64,000 nucleotides of DNA, taken from the NCBI RefSeq assembly GCF_005960665.1, contig NZ_CP040676.1:2226001-2290000 (forward strand), written 5' to 3'. This DNA comes from Exiguobacterium mexicanum (GTDB taxonomy: Bacteria; Bacillota; Bacilli; Exiguobacteriales; Exiguobacteriaceae). Shown here piece by piece: positions 45,912 to 57,209 of this stretch; the first letter of the stretch is position 1; each line of letters starts with the position of its first letter. The position numbers and the translations under genes were made by a program. The notes beneath the pieces are model-generated. The model made no database searches and had not been told where the DNA came from. It saw nothing but the letters and a program-made list of their open reading frames with translations.

Positions 45912-48205
45912 CACCAGTCATACATCGTGACCGTTTTCTTCAAGTAATGCTCAAGTTGTGCCAGCGGAACCGGTTTGCTGTAATGGTAACCTTGGATGAG
46001 CGAACTGCTATGTTCGAGCACGAACGCGAGCTGCTCCGGACGCTCCACACCTTCCGTGACGATATCGAGACCGAGTGTATGGAACGTTTGATATAACCCT
46101 TCAAGCAAGGCCCGGTCGAACGTGTTCTCGGGAATCCCTTTGACAAAGTTTTGATCGATTTTAATAATATCGAGTTGAAGCGACTGCAAGAACGAGAGCG
46201 ACGATGTCCCGACACCAAAGTCATCGAGCGAGATTTTGACGCCGATCGCTTTGAGCGCGTGAATGAACTGCTGAAGCTCATACAGATTCCCGCCGACCTC
46301 ACTCTCGGTGATTTCGACATGAAGGAGATGAGGGTCAAATCCCGTTTCGGTCAGCACGTGTTCCAATGAAGCTAAAAACGACCCGTCGGCGATTTGGCGT
46401 TTCGATACGTTGATCGAGAGGAACAAGTGATGTCGTTCCACATGATCCTTCATCTCCGTGACCGCCTGTACGAGCACCCAGCGTCCCAAGTCCGAGATAA
46501 GGCCGAGCTGCTCGGCCACTGGGATGAACAGGCCAGGGGAAATCTGACCTTTGCCCGGATGATTCCAGCGAATGAGCGCCTCGACTCCCCGTACTGCAAA
46601 CGGCCGTGGCGATACGATCGGCTGATAATACAGTTCAAACTCATCATGTTCGAGGGCATGGCGCAAATCGCGTTCCATCTCGAGCGTCTGCAAATAATGG
46701 CTCCCGTCCTCGATTTCTTGGAACGTCAAGACACGGTTCTTCCCTGACAGTTTCGCTTCGTGAATGACCACGTCGAGCCGCCCCATCATGACCTCATACG
46801 TGTGTTGCGGCTCGGCATAGGTGAACACATCGATGCCGATTGTCGCCGCCATCCCTTTCACACCGTTGACATGGGCCCAGTCCTTCAAGTCTTTCGTCAA
46901 GTGCCGGGCGACCGGTTGGAGCTGGTCAAGTGTCCAGCCCGGATGGACGAGCATGAACTCATCGGCACCGATGCGAGCGACGAACCCGTCTTCTTTATAG
47001 AAGTTGAGCCGTGAGGCGAGATAGATGAGAACAGAATCACCCGTCCGATGTCCGTATTGGTCGTTGATCCGGCGGAAGTCATCCAAATCCAATCCGAGCA
47101 CTCCGATCCGTTCCTGCTTTCCACGCACGGTCGAGAAATAATCTTCTAGCGCGAGCCGGTTCGGAAGAAGCGTCAATGCGTCTCGGAACGCCCGGTCGAT
47201 CACTTCGGCGCGCGTATCTTCGAGTGCCGCGAGCACCTCGTTCATACTCGTCGCCATCTGTTCGATTTCGTCGTGGCTGTGCGCGTCCCGACTGAGGCGG
47301 AGTCGGCTGTCCCGCTCAAGTGTGATGATCTTCAACTCACTCACGATCTCCATCAGCCGCCGAATCACGACCCGGTGAATCGTCCATAACAAAGAGAAGA
47401 ACAGACCGAACCCGAGGATGACGAGCGCGAACATGCCGAGCCGCAACATCGTGACCGTATTTTCGTAGTGCGTTTGCGCGACGGTGAAACCAACTTCATA
47501 ATCCGCTTGCTGAAACACCGTGTCGAGTGGGATCACCACATCGGTCCCGTCCGTCCCGCTCTTGATGATTGTCTCTTCTAGACGAGCCGGCTGAATTGTC
47601 AATGGTATCTTCGTCTGGGCACTTATATCTGCCATGACCGTCGAATCGACGAATTCGAGCATGATGAGCGTTCCTTGTCGTGGTCCACTACTGTCACTTC
47701 GTAGAATCGGATGGCTGACATATAACATCGGGCCAAAATCACTCGCGTATATGCCGTTCTGTGCATCGCTCCGATTGGTCAAGCGAGAGGTAACCGCCCG
47801 GATGATCGCTTGTTGGTCGGCTTTCGACAAAGACATGTCTGTCGAACGAAACGCCGAGTAGAAAGCTTCCCCCTCGCTGTCCAAATAGACGATAGCGTTG
47901 ACGCTCAAGTTCTCGAGCGACTGTTCACTGATGTTACTTTGGATATAAGCGGCATTTCGTCGCTGCACGAACGTGTACGTATCATTCCAGACAGCCCAGT
48001 CGATGAGTGTGCGTTCGAGTGTGCTCTTCCGATTGGCGAGCGTCTCAGATACGCTCGCGATTTGACTCTCGACCGTTTGACGATCTTGCTCCATGCTTTT
48101 CTCGATGAAATATGGTCGTACCCCAAAAAAGATGACACCGACAAACACAATTATATTCACGGCCACCGCAATCATGAGCTTCGTCCGAATGCGCACGTCG
48201 ACCAC
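45911..48205 (-). CDS. Membrane sensor with CHASE4-like, HAMP, GGDEF and EAL domains
   Basis: 764 residues. Two membrane spans (about 8-30 and 248-275) flank an extracellular CHASE4-like sensor (WAVWNDTYTFVQ). Then come a HAMP-like linker, a GGDEF domain (motif RIGADEF near residue 412, one glycine changed to alanine) and an EAL domain. The EAL motifs are present: VEALIRWNHPG, NVSKRQ, ITESE, LDDFGVGTSS, IKIDQNF and EGVE. It is therefore probably a c-di-GMP phosphodiesterase with a weak or regulatory cyclase domain. GTG 48205 has AAGGA upstream. Single gene. Confidence 0.92.
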   Translation of the reverse strand: MVDVRIRTKLMIAVAVNIIVFVGVIFFGVRPYFIEKSMEQDRQTVESQIASVSETLANRKSTLERTLIDWAVWNDTYTFVQRRNAAYIQSNISEQSLENLSVNAIVYLDSEGEAFYSAFRSTDMSLSKADQQAIIRAVTSRLTNRSDAQNGIYASDFGPMLYVSHPILRSDSSGPRQGTLIMLEFVDSTVMADISAQTKIPLTIQPARLEETIIKSGTDGTDVVIPLDTVFQQADYEVGFTVAQTHYENTVTMLRLGMFALVILGFGLFFSLLWTIHRVVIRRLMEIVSELKIITLERDSRLRLSRDAHSHDEIEQMATSMNEVLAALEDTRAEVIDRAFRDALTLLPNRLALEDYFSTVRGKQERIGVLGLDLDDFRRINDQYGHRTGDSVLIYLASRLNFYKEDGFVARIGADEFMLVHPGWTLDQLQPVARHLTKDLKDWAHVNGVKGMAATIGIDVFTYAEPQHTYEVMMGRLDVVIHEAKLSGKNRVLTFQEIEDGSHYLQTLEMERDLRHALEHDEFELYYQPIVSPRPFAVRGVEALIRWNHPGKGQISPGLFIPVAEQLGLISDLGRWVLVQAVTEMKDHVERHHLFLSINVSKRQIADGSFLASLEHVLTETGFDPHLLHVEITESEVGGNLYELQQFIHALKAIGVKISLDDFGVGTSSLSFLQSLQLDIIKIDQNFVKGIPENTFDRALLEGLYQTFHTLGLDIVTEGVERPEQLAFVLEHSSSLIQGYHYSKPVPLAQLEHYLKKTVTMYDW

Positions 48206-48269
48206 CTTCTTCCTTCAATCTACTCCATTATTGTAGAGCAGGAAGTACGGATTCCCTTCTTTTCGCATG

Positions 48270-48297
48270 AAAAAAAGGACGGGTTGACCCATCCTTT
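48270..48297 (-). terminator. Terminator of the purine operon
   Basis: AAAGGATGGGT CA ACCCGTCCTTT followed by TTTT on the minus strand, overlapping the purD stop codon. Confidence 0.9.
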
Positions 48298-49549
48298 AAA
48301 AAATCTGAGCCAACGCCCGCCCTCCGATATCACGCCGGTAAAACGTCTGTGGCAAATCAAGTTGTTCGAGTGCCGTATAGACGGCCGTCTTCGCTTCAAG
48401 CAACGTCGGTTTCGTCGACGTGAGGACGAACAATCGCCCCCCGTTACCGATGATGTGGGTCCCGTCCCGGGTCGTCCCCGCATGGAACACGAGCACATCA
48501 TCTCGTAAGTCACCGAAGCCTGACAGTATCTGCCCGGTCGTCGCTCGATCAGGATAGCCTTCTGCCGCGACGACGACTCCAATCGTATAGCCTTCTACCC
48601 ATTCAATCGGATACAGTTTTTGGTCCACGACCGCCTCGATGACGCCGAGGAGAGGAGATGCCAAGTTCGGGAGAATGACCTCGGTCTCGGGATCGCCAAA
48701 TCGAGCGTTGAACTCGATCACTTTCGGGCCATCCGCCGTCAAGATGAGGCCCGCATACAAGAACCCTTCAAACGGGGTGCCCCGCTCGACCATCGTCCGC
48801 GCCAGCGGGAAGAGCACACGTTCGACCGCCTCTTGATACACAGCATCATCCAAGTGAGGCATCGGACTGTAGGCGCCCATACCGCCCGTGTTCGGTCCTG
48901 CGTCTCCGTCATAGGCACGCTTATGATCTTGTGACGTGATCATTGGGATAACGTGCTCCCCAGAGACGAACGCCATGAGCGAAAACTCTTCTCCATCCAA
49001 AAACTCTTCGATGACGACACGTGATTGGTCACCGAATTTATCGGTATCGAAAATGTCATGGATGGCTGCTCTCGCCTCTTCAAGTGTGAACGCGACGGTC
49101 ACCCCTTTACCGGCGGCGAGTCCGTCCGCTTTGACGACGAGCGGTGCTTCGAGTTGATCGATCTGTCGAAGCGCTGACTCGGCGTCGGTGAACGTGTCGT
49201 ACCCTGCGGTCGGGATATTGGCTTCGCGCATCACTTCTTTCGCAAACGCTTTACTGCCTTCAAGCAACGCCGCCGCCTTCGTCGGTCCGAAGATTTTTTG
49301 TCCATGAGCTTGAAACACATCGACGACACCGGCCATGAGGGCCGACTCTGGACCAACAATCGTCCAGTCAACCGCCTCGCGCTTCGCAAACTCGACGAGG
49401 CCAGAGACATCTGTCTCTTCGATTGGTACACACGTCACGTCGCCCATATTAAGATTACCTGGAGCGACGAACACCTCATGTCCGTCTTGTCTCAACTTCC
49501 AAGCGAGCGCGTGCTCACGCCCGCCGCGTCCAATGACGAGTACGTTCAT
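48296..49549 (-). CDS. purD: Phosphoribosylamine-glycine ligase
   Basis: Second step of purine synthesis; ATP-grasp enzyme. 417 residues from ATG 49549 (MNVLVIGRGGREHALAWK), behind AGGAG. The longer in-frame reading back to 49753 is inside purH and rejected. VVKADGLAAGKGV, GPNTGGMGAYSP and EFNARFGDPETE are signatures. Last gene of the operon. Confidence 0.97.
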   Translation of the reverse strand: MNVLVIGRGGREHALAWKLRQDGHEVFVAPGNLNMGDVTCVPIEETDVSGLVEFAKREAVDWTIVGPESALMAGVVDVFQAHGQKIFGPTKAAALLEGSKAFAKEVMREANIPTAGYDTFTDAESALRQIDQLEAPLVVKADGLAAGKGVTVAFTLEEARAAIHDIFDTDKFGDQSRVVIEEFLDGEEFSLMAFVSGEHVIPMITSQDHKRAYDGDAGPNTGGMGAYSPMPHLDDAVYQEAVERVLFPLARTMVERGTPFEGFLYAGLILTADGPKVIEFNARFGDPETEVILPNLASPLLGVIEAVVDQKLYPIEWVEGYTIGVVVAAEGYPDRATTGQILSGFGDLRDDVLVFHAGTTRDGTHIIGNGGRLFVLTSTKPTLLEAKTAVYTALEQLDLPQTFYRRDIGGRALAQIF

Positions 49550-49562
49550 CTTATCGCTCCTC

Positions 49563-51083
49563 TCAATGTTTGAAGTGTCGAACTGACGTGAACACCATCG
49601 TGATGCCGTGACGGTTCGCCGCTTCAATCGACTCCTCGTCACGAATTGATCCGCCTGGTTGAATGATGGCCGTAATCCCGGCTGCGGCCGCAGCCTCGAC
49701 CGTGTCCCCCATCGGGAAGAACGCATCGCTACCGAGAGCGGCCCCTTGAGCACGTTCCCCTGCTTGTTCGAATGCGATTTTCGCCGCGCCGACGCGGTTC
49801 ATCTGTCCCGCACCGATGCCGATCGTCGTCTCGTCTTTGGCGACGACGATGGCGTTTGATTTCACGTGTTTAACGACACGCCACGCAAGTTTCAAGTCTT
49901 CCCATTCAGACGCCGTCGGACGACGGTCCGTCACGATTTGGCATGACGCATCATCGAGTGTGACGTCGTCCCCATCTTGTACGAGTAGACCGCCCGCGAC
50001 AGCTGTCAAGCGCATCCCTGTCATCTGGCCCATATCGAGCGTCAATAACCGAAGATTCTTTTTCTCTTTCAATCGGTCAAGTGCTGCCTCGCTAAAGGAT
50101 GGCGCGATAATGATTTCTAGGAAGATGTTACGGAGGGCCTCTGCCGTTTCCACATCGACTTCACGGTTCAAGGCGACGATGCCCCCAAAAATCGAGACCG
50201 GATCGGCCGCATGGGCTCTTGAGAACGCTTGGCTGATTGTCTGTCCGACAGCGACACCACATGGGTTCATATGTTTGACGACGACCGCTGCCGGCTCCGT
50301 CAATTCGCTGAGCGCCTCGAGCGCCGCGTTCGTATCTTGGATATTGTTATATGAGAGTTCTTTGCCATGGAGCTGCTTCGCGTTCGCGAGCGTCATCCCG
50401 TGATAGAGCGGCGTCTTATAAAACGCTGCCTGCTGGTGCGGGTTTTCCCCGTAACGGAGGTCTTGTACTTTTTCATACGTGACCGTGAGCTGTTCCGGGA
50501 ACGTCTCGCCGATCTGCCGCCCTAAATAGTCGGCAATCAAGGCGTCATACGCCGCCGTGTGACGGAACGCTTTTGTGGCAAGACGTTGACGTGTTTCGAA
50601 CGTCGTCCCGCCGGCACGAACCGCTTCGGCCACATGACCGTAGTCGGCCGGGTCAACGACGACCGTCACGCTGGCATGGTTTTTCGCGGCCGAACGGAGC
50701 ATGCTCGGTCCGCCGATATCGATATTCTCAATCGCTTCATCATACGTCGCGTTCTCTTTCGCAATCGTTTCTTTGAACGGATACAAGTTGACGACGACAT
50801 AGTCGATTGGCTCGATGTCGTGGTCTTTCATCTGTTCGACGTGCGAATCTAAATCGCGGCGTCCGAGAAGTCCGCCATGTACGAGCGGATGGAGCGTCTT
50901 CACGCGACCGTCGAGCATCTCTGGGAACGATGTCACTTCCGAGATATTTTTTACGGGAAGACCGGCCGCGATGAGCGCCGCTTCCGTCCCGCCTGTCGAA
51001 ATGAGTTCGATGCCCGCTTCATGCAACGCCTGCGCGAGCTCGACGATTCCTGTTTTATCTGACACACTCAGTAATGCTCTCAC
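49563..51083 (-). CDS. purH: Bifunctional AICAR formyltransferase / IMP cyclohydrolase
   Basis: Last two steps to IMP. 506 residues: N-terminal MGS-like cyclohydrolase ([27 protein letters not shown]) and C-terminal formyltransferase ([25 protein letters not shown]). Overlaps purN by 4 bases. Confidence 0.97.
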   Translation of the reverse strand: MRALLSVSDKTGIVELAQALHEAGIELISTGGTEAALIAAGLPVKNISEVTSFPEMLDGRVKTLHPLVHGGLLGRRDLDSHVEQMKDHDIEPIDYVVVNLYPFKETIAKENATYDEAIENIDIGGPSMLRSAAKNHASVTVVVDPADYGHVAEAVRAGGTTFETRQRLATKAFRHTAAYDALIADYLGRQIGETFPEQLTVTYEKVQDLRYGENPHQQAAFYKTPLYHGMTLANAKQLHGKELSYNNIQDTNAALEALSELTEPAAVVVKHMNPCGVAVGQTISQAFSRAHAADPVSIFGGIVALNREVDVETAEALRNIFLEIIIAPSFSEAALDRLKEKKNLRLLTLDMGQMTGMRLTAVAGGLLVQDGDDVTLDDASCQIVTDRRPTASEWEDLKLAWRVVKHVKSNAIVVAKDETTIGIGAGQMNRVGAAKIAFEQAGERAQGAALGSDAFFPMGDTVEAAAAAGITAIIQPGGSIRDEESIEAANRHGITMVFTSVRHFKH

Positions 51084-51658
51084 TTGAAAACCTCCTGTTG
51101 GATAAACACTTGTTGTAGTACGTGCGGATAGAGCTGATGCTCGACCGCTTGGATGCGTCTTGCCGCTTCGGCCGCATCACAGCCTGCGATGGCGACGTCT
51201 TGTTGGGCGATGATTGGTCCCGTATCCATCCCGGCATCGACGTAATGAACGGTGACACCGCTCGTCGGCACGTTCGCCGCGAGCGCCTGACCGATGGCGT
51301 CTTTTCCAGGGAACGCCGGTAAGAGCGATGGATGGATGTTGATAATACGGTTCGGATATGCTGACAGCAATACGTCCCCAATCAACCGCATATACCCGGC
51401 CAAGACGATATAGTCGGCGCCGAACGTCTGTAACAAGACGAGAATCTCTTGTTCGAATTCCGCTTTTGACGCATATGCCTTCGGTTCGAACGAGAAGCTC
51501 GCGATGTTGAACCGATCCGCCCGCTCGAGTACTTTCGCTTCTGGTTTGTCCGTGACGAGCAGGACACATTCCCCTGACAAGTCGCCTCGGTCGATGGCTT
51601 GCCAAATCGCTTCGGCGTTGCTACCGGACCCGGAGGCGAAGATGGCAAACTTTTTCAC
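51080..51658 (-). CDS. purN: Phosphoribosylglycinamide formyltransferase
   Basis: Folate-dependent third step. 192 residues. [15 protein letters not shown] binds phosphoribose; [22 protein letters not shown] and [13 protein letters not shown] carry the catalytic Asn/His/Asp. Overlaps purM and purH by 4 bases each. Confidence 0.97.
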   Translation of the reverse strand: MKKFAIFASGSGSNAEAIWQAIDRGDLSGECVLLVTDKPEAKVLERADRFNIASFSFEPKAYASKAEFEQEILVLLQTFGADYIVLAGYMRLIGDVLLSAYPNRIINIHPSLLPAFPGKDAIGQALAANVPTSGVTVHYVDAGMDTGPIIAQQDVAIAGCDAAEAARRIQAVEHQLYPHVLQQVFIQQEVFK

Positions 51659-52689
51659 TGGTCGACCCCCATGATGCGGACGCCCGGTTTGGCATCAACT
51701 TTCCCGATACGGTGCGACGTCTCTCCGGCGCGTTCGAGTGCGGCTTCGACGACTTCGACATCTTCAGGCCGGACCGTGATCATGAAGCCGATGCCCATAT
51801 TGAATACGTTGAACATCTCTTGTTTCGAGACGTGCCCGACTTGCTCGAGCCAGTCGAACACGGGCAGGCTCGGCCAATTCGAGGCATCGAATGTGACACC
51901 GAGGCCTTCCGGCAGCATGCGTGGCACGTTCTCGTAAAAACCGCCGCCCGTGATGTGGGCCATGCCTTGGACACGCCCCGTCGCGATGGCCGCTTTCGCA
52001 GCCTCGGAATAGATGCGTGTCGGCAACAAAAGGGCGTTCCCGAGCGTCGTATCGAGCATGGCGATCTCATCAGTGTAGGCGAGCCCTTGCGACTCGACGA
52101 TATGGCGGACGAGCGAGAATCCGTTCGAATGGACACCTGATGATGCTAAACCTAGGACGATGTCCCCCGCTTCGATTGTCCGTCCATCGATCAGTGCTTC
52201 CTTCTCGACGACACCGACGGCGAATCCAGCGATATCGTACTCGCCGTCCGGATACATACCCGGCATCTCGGCCGTCTCGCCTCCGACGAGGGCACAGCCC
52301 GCTTGGACGCAACCTTCGGCGACCCCTGCGACGATGCGCTCAAGTTTGGCCGGTTCTGCCTTGCCGGTCGCGATATAGTCTAAGAAATAAAGCGGTTCGG
52401 CCCCGTGGACGAGACAGTCGTTGACACACATCGCCACACAGTCAATTCCAATCGTATCATGTTGGTCGAGCGCGAACGCGAGTTTGAGTTTCGTGCCGAC
52501 CCCATCCGTTCCGCTGACGAGAATCGGATGTTTCAACTGCATCGAGCCGAGGTCGATCATCGCCCCAAAACTGCCGAGCCCGGTCATCACTTCTGGACGC
52601 ATCGTCCGTGCAACGTGACGCTTCATGCGTGATACTGCTTCATAGCCTGCTTCTAAATTCACACCCGCTTGTTCATATCTTAAACTCAT
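51655..52689 (-). CDS. purM: Phosphoribosylformylglycinamidine cyclo-ligase (AIR synthetase)
   Basis: Closes the imidazole ring with ATP. 344 residues of the PurM/PurL fold. DGVGTKLKLAFALDQHDTIG, MCVNDCLVHGAEPLYFLDY and HITGGGFYENVPRML are signatures. 12 bases after purF. Confidence 0.97.
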   Translation of the reverse strand: MSLRYEQAGVNLEAGYEAVSRMKRHVARTMRPEVMTGLGSFGAMIDLGSMQLKHPILVSGTDGVGTKLKLAFALDQHDTIGIDCVAMCVNDCLVHGAEPLYFLDYIATGKAEPAKLERIVAGVAEGCVQAGCALVGGETAEMPGMYPDGEYDIAGFAVGVVEKEALIDGRTIEAGDIVLGLASSGVHSNGFSLVRHIVESQGLAYTDEIAMLDTTLGNALLLPTRIYSEAAKAAIATGRVQGMAHITGGGFYENVPRMLPEGLGVTFDASNWPSLPVFDWLEQVGHVSKQEMFNVFNMGIGFMITVRPEDVEVVEAALERAGETSHRIGKVDAKPGVRIMGVDQ

Positions 52690-52701
52690 CGTCAGTCCCC
52701 C

Positions 52702-54111
52702 TCAAGCTTTTGTCTCTGTTACAAGTTCCGCCAGTTCAGTTGGATAAAGTCCGGTGAAGCAAGCGGCACACTGCCCGCGCAAGTTCCCTTCGAACGGTCG
52801 GTCGATCGCTTCGACCGTTCCGTCCAATGTGAGGAACGCCAGTGAATCGGCCCCAATCTCTTCTTTAATCTCTTCGATGGATTTGGTGGCCGCAATCAAC
52901 TCTTCCTTTGATGATGTATCGATGCCGTAATAGCACGGATGCTTGATTGGTGGTGACGTGATGCGAACATGCACCTCGGTCGCCCCGGCTTCACGGAGCA
53001 ACTTGACGATGCGTCTGCTCGTCGTACCGCGGACGATCGAATCGTCGACCATGATGACCCGTTTTCCGTTCACGACGCCTCGAAGCGCCGACAGCTTCAT
53101 CTTGACACCGCGCTCCCGTAGTTCTTGCGACGGCTGAATGAACGTCCGGCCAACATAGCGGTTTTTAATGAGTCCCATCTCGTACGGAATCCCGCTCGCC
53201 TCGGCGTAACCGATGGCCGCCGAAATGCTCGAGTCCGGGACGCCGGTGACGACGTCCGCTTCGACCGGTGCCTCGTCGAACATCTTCTTCCCCATCGCCT
53301 TACGGGCCGTATGCACGTTGACGCCATCGATGATCGAGTCCGGCCGCGAGAAGTAGATGTATTCCATTGAACACATCGCGCGGACCGAGGCCTCGCTGTA
53401 CCGCTCCGACACGATCCCGTCTTGCGTGATCATAAGGAGTTCCCCTGGCTCGACATCGCGTACGTACGTCGCCCCCACGACGTCAAACGCACATGTCTCT
53501 GAGGCGAATACGTAGGCTCCGTCCTCGGTCTGGCCGAGCGAGAGCGGGCGCAAGCCGTGAACGTCGACGCCGACGTAGAGCGCGTCTTCCGTCAAGAAGA
53601 GGAAGGCGAATGCGCCGACGAGACGGGCCAAGCTATCTGCAATCCGCTCTTTCATCGAGTTGCCGCGGCTTCGTTTAATCAAGTGGGCGACGACTTCCGT
53701 ATCGGACGTCGTCTGAAAAATCGCACCTTCCGCTTCGAGCATATGTTTCAACTCGTTGGCGTTGACGAGGTTACCGTTATGCGCCATCGCCAAGTCGCCC
53801 GTAAGCGACTTGAAGTGGAGCGGTTGGACGTTCTCGAGCGTGTTGCCGCCTGCCGTCGAATAACGGACATGACCGATGGCGTGATGCCCGGTCAATGCGT
53901 CGAGCGACGGTTCGTCGAACACTTCAGCGACGAGGCCAAGCCCGCGTTTGGCGTGCAAGCGCTCGCCGTCAGCCGTGACGATGCCTGTCCCTTCTTGTCC
54001 CCGGTGTTGCAGGCTGTGGAGGCCGTAGTAGGCGAGGTGTGACGCTTCGTGGTGATTAAAAACCCCGAATACCCCGCACTCCTCGTTCATGCCTCGGATG
54101 TCATATAACAT
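52702..54111 (-). CDS. purF: Amidophosphoribosyltransferase
   Basis: First committed step of purine synthesis. 469 residues from ATG 54111. An 11-residue propeptide ([11 protein letters not shown]) precedes the catalytic [14 protein letters not shown], as in B. subtilis. PRPP-binding [15 protein letters not shown] is present. Cysteines matching the Fe-S type enzyme are in [15 protein letters not shown] and GQCAACFTG. Overlaps purL by 25 bases. Confidence 0.97.
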   Translation of the reverse strand: MLYDIRGMNEECGVFGVFNHHEASHLAYYGLHSLQHRGQEGTGIVTADGERLHAKRGLGLVAEVFDEPSLDALTGHHAIGHVRYSTAGGNTLENVQPLHFKSLTGDLAMAHNGNLVNANELKHMLEAEGAIFQTTSDTEVVAHLIKRSRGNSMKERIADSLARLVGAFAFLFLTEDALYVGVDVHGLRPLSLGQTEDGAYVFASETCAFDVVGATYVRDVEPGELLMITQDGIVSERYSEASVRAMCSMEYIYFSRPDSIIDGVNVHTARKAMGKKMFDEAPVEADVVTGVPDSSISAAIGYAEASGIPYEMGLIKNRYVGRTFIQPSQELRERGVKMKLSALRGVVNGKRVIMVDDSIVRGTTSRRIVKLLREAGATEVHVRITSPPIKHPCYYGIDTSSKEELIAATKSIEEIKEEIGADSLAFLTLDGTVEAIDRPFEGNLRGQCAACFTGLYPTELAELVTETKA

Positions 54112-56306
54112 GGAATAGCTCCTTCCCATACCCGTTCAAGTTCCGTGACATCCATTTCGATGAGGCGGTCGCTCGCACGGACCGTCAATTGTGGCGTGTC
54201 CGTCACCTGTCCGATGCGTGTCGCCTTCGTCAACTTCGCGAACGCATCAGCCTGATGTGGCGCGACTGTGACGAGGAACCGTGACTGTGATTCGCTGAAA
54301 AGTGTCGTCACGAGATCTGCGTCGACTGTGACATCTGCGCCGAAGCCCGTGCCGAACACGAGCTCAGGGAGTGCCGCGGCGAGTCCGCCTTCCGATACGT
54401 CGTGGGCCGCTGTGACAAGACCTTCCCGAATCGCCGTAAGCAATACTTGTTGCTGACGGCTCTCTGTCTCGAGGTCAAGCATCGGCGCCTGTCCGCTCAC
54501 TTTACCGTCTTGCAGCATTTGGAGCGCACTACCGCCGAATTCTGGTTTCGTCTCCCCGAGTAGGAAGATGATGTCGCCTGCTGCTTTCGCGAACGACGTC
54601 GTGATATGTTCCGGCTTGTCAATCAAGCCGACCATGCCGACGACCGGCGTCGGATAAATCGCCGTCCCGTTCGACTCATTGTAAAGCGAGACGTTTCCAC
54701 CGATGACCGGTGTATCGAGGGCACGGCACGCTTCGGCCATCCCTTCGACAGCTTGGTCGAGCTGCCAGAAGCCTTCTGGTTTGTCCGGGCTACCGAAGTT
54801 CAAGCAGTCGGTGAGAGCGAGTGGTGTGGCGCCGCTGGCGACGATGTTGCGCGCTGCCTCTGCGACCGCAATCGCACCACCGACACGTGGGTCGAGGTAC
54901 ACGTACTTGGCGTTGCAGTCCGTCGTCATCGCGAGTGCTTTGTCTGTATCGCGAATCCGGATGACAGCCGCATCACTTCCTGGCGCGACGACAGTTGACG
55001 TTTGGACCATATGGTCGTATTGCTCATACACCCAACGTTTCGAGGCAATCGTCGGCATGGCGAGTACGTCTTTCCATGTCGTGAGTACGTCCGTGACGAC
55101 CGGTTGGACCGGTGCCATCGCTTGGAACGTCTCATAGTATGCCGGTACTTTTGACGGCTTATGGTAGACCGGTGCGTCTTCTGCGAGCGCGTCGACTGGT
55201 ACTTCGGCTGCGACTTCCCCGTGATGGAGCAGACGGAGCACTTTGTCTTCGATGACTTCACCGACTTTGATCGCATGAAGTCCCCACTTCGTGACGATCG
55301 CTTCGATCTCATCTTCATGTCCTGCCTTGACGACGAGAAGCATCCGCTCTTGTGACTCCGACAACATCATCTCGTAAGGCGTCATGTCAGCCTCGCGTTG
55401 TGGGACGAGGTCGAGATTCATCTCGATGCCCATGCCTGCCTTCGATGCCATTTCGGCCGAAGACGACGTGAGACCAGCCGCTCCCATGTCTTGGATCCCG
55501 ACGAGGGCCGGGTGCTTGATGACTTCCAAACACGCCTCAATCAACAGTTTCTCCATGAACGGGTCACCGACTTGGACGGCCGGGCGTTTTTCGTCCGCGT
55601 CCTCACCGAGTTCTTCCGAGGCGAACGTCGCTCCGTGAATGCCGTCGCGTCCTGTCGTCGCCCCGACATACATCACTGAGTTACCGACGCCTTCGGCAAT
55701 CCCTTTTTGAATGTCTTCATGGCGGATGAGCCCGACACACATCGCGTTGACGAGCGGGTTACCCGCATAGGCCGGATCAAACGCGACTTCCCCACCTACC
55801 GTCGGGATACCGACGCAGTTGCCGTATCCGGCGATGCCTGAGACGACATGACCGAAGAGATGTTTCACACGTGATTCGTTCAAATCTCCGAAGCGGAGCG
55901 AGTTAAGGAGTGCGACCGGTCGCGCGCCCATCGAGAAGATGTCACGGATAATCCCGCCGACACCTGTCGCCGCACCTTGGTACGGCTCAATCGCCGACGG
56001 ATGGTTATGGCTCTCGATTTTGAAAGCGACGGCCTGGCCATCGCCGATATCGACGATGCCAGCACCTTCCCCAGGTCCTTGAAGGACGTGTTTCCCAGTG
56101 GTCGGGAATTTCCGGAGGACAGGCTTCGAGTTTTTGTACGAACAGTGTTCAGACCACATGACCGAGAATAACCCAATCTCGGTGTAGTTCGGCTCACGAC
56201 CGAGCAGTGAGACGACGAGCGCGTATTCCTCATCGGTCAATCCCATCGTGGCGTAAAGTCGCTCTTCACGGATGTGTGTTGCTGTCGGTTCAGTTGTAAG
56301 TAGCAT
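54087..56306 (-). CDS. purL: FGAM synthase large subunit PurL
   Basis: ATP-dependent amidation, small bacterial form that works with PurQ and PurS. 739 residues. [39 protein letters not shown] in parts and [15 protein letters not shown] are signatures. Start 56306 follows GGGGGA and overlaps purQ by 17 bases. Confidence 0.97.
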   Translation of the reverse strand: MLLTTEPTATHIREERLYATMGLTDEEYALVVSLLGREPNYTEIGLFSVMWSEHCSYKNSKPVLRKFPTTGKHVLQGPGEGAGIVDIGDGQAVAFKIESHNHPSAIEPYQGAATGVGGIIRDIFSMGARPVALLNSLRFGDLNESRVKHLFGHVVSGIAGYGNCVGIPTVGGEVAFDPAYAGNPLVNAMCVGLIRHEDIQKGIAEGVGNSVMYVGATTGRDGIHGATFASEELGEDADEKRPAVQVGDPFMEKLLIEACLEVIKHPALVGIQDMGAAGLTSSSAEMASKAGMGIEMNLDLVPQREADMTPYEMMLSESQERMLLVVKAGHEDEIEAIVTKWGLHAIKVGEVIEDKVLRLLHHGEVAAEVPVDALAEDAPVYHKPSKVPAYYETFQAMAPVQPVVTDVLTTWKDVLAMPTIASKRWVYEQYDHMVQTSTVVAPGSDAAVIRIRDTDKALAMTTDCNAKYVYLDPRVGGAIAVAEAARNIVASGATPLALTDCLNFGSPDKPEGFWQLDQAVEGMAEACRALDTPVIGGNVSLYNESNGTAIYPTPVVGMVGLIDKPEHITTSFAKAAGDIIFLLGETKPEFGGSALQMLQDGKVSGQAPMLDLETESRQQQVLLTAIREGLVTAAHDVSEGGLAAALPELVFGTGFGADVTVDADLVTTLFSESQSRFLVTVAPHQADAFAKLTKATRIGQVTDTPQLTVRASDRLIEMDVTELERVWEGAIPCYMTSEA

Positions 56307-56970
56307 GTCGAGTCCCCCATTTCACCATCGAAGTGAATAATCGTTTGCCGTCTTCCCCGCCGAGCAATGCTTCGACCGCTCGCTCCGGGTGCGGCATCAT
56401 TCCGAGTACGTTGCCTTGTGCGTTCGTGATCCCTGCAATATTCGCGACCGATCCATTCGGGTTGTCGGTATATGTGAAGGCGATCTGCCCATTGCTACGA
56501 AGCGTCTCAAGCGTCGCCTCGTCACAGTAGTAGTTGCCTTCCCCGTGCGCGATCGGGACTTGGATCGTTTCCCCGAGTGCATAATCGTTCGTGAACATCG
56601 TCTCGTTCGTCTCGACTTTCAATTCGACCGTCTTGCACATGAACTTCAAATCACGGTTACGCATCAATACGCCCGGTAGGAGTCCCGCTTCGACGAGCAC
56701 TTGGAAACCGTTGCAGACGCCGAGTACCGGACGCCCTTCTTCTGCGAACCGTTTGACTTCACTCATAATTGGTGAGAACTGGGCGATGGCGCCACAGCGC
56801 AAGTAATCCCCATATGAGAATCCGCCTGGCAGTAACACACCGTCGTAACCGTCAAGCGACGTTTCCGTATGGAACACATAGTCCGCTTCTTCGCCGAGGA
56901 CATCTTTTACAGCGTGATACATGTCGAGGTCACAGTTTGATCCCGGGAAGACGATGACAGCGAATTTCAT
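56290..56970 (-). CDS. purQ: FGAM synthase glutaminase subunit PurQ
   Basis: Class I amidotransferase supplying ammonia to PurL. 226 residues. FPGSNCDLD start, catalytic [19 protein letters not shown] with the cysteine near residue 86, and [10 protein letters not shown] with the catalytic histidine and glutamate. Confidence 0.97.
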   Translation of the reverse strand: MKFAVIVFPGSNCDLDMYHAVKDVLGEEADYVFHTETSLDGYDGVLLPGGFSYGDYLRCGAIAQFSPIMSEVKRFAEEGRPVLGVCNGFQVLVEAGLLPGVLMRNRDLKFMCKTVELKVETNETMFTNDYALGETIQVPIAHGEGNYYCDEATLETLRSNGQIAFTYTDNPNGSVANIAGITNAQGNVLGMMPHPERAVEALLGGEDGKRLFTSMVKWGTRHATYN

Positions 56971-57209
56971 GCGAGTACCCCCATCTCGATTCGATAGTTC
57001 TCGATGACCGTGTTGACGAGCAACTTCTCACACATGTCACGCACCATCGCTTCGGTCGTCTCTTCTGCCACTTGAAGCTCGATCACTTTCCCGATGCGTA
57101 CTGATTCAACGCCTGTAAAGCCGAGATGTTCGAGTCCGCCTTTGACGGCGACGCCTTGTGGATCGAGTACACTTTCACGTAATGTCACGTACACGTTTAT
57201 TTTTTTCAT
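56967..57209 (-). CDS. purS: FGAM synthase accessory subunit PurS
   Basis: 80-residue dimeric protein that bridges PurL and Pur[19 protein letters not shown] and the C-terminal [16 protein letters not shown] are typical. It overlaps purQ by 4 bases and touches purC. Confidence 0.95.
   Translation of the reverse strand: MKKINVYVTLRESVLDPQGVAVKGGLEHLGFTGVESVRIGKVIELQVAEETTEAMVRDMCEKLLVNTVIENYRIEMGVLA

Noticed and set aside
49550..49753. N-terminal extension of purD by 68 codons
   Set aside because: Extension lies within purH, lacks a ribosome site, and PurD proteins start at MNVLVIG-type sequence.
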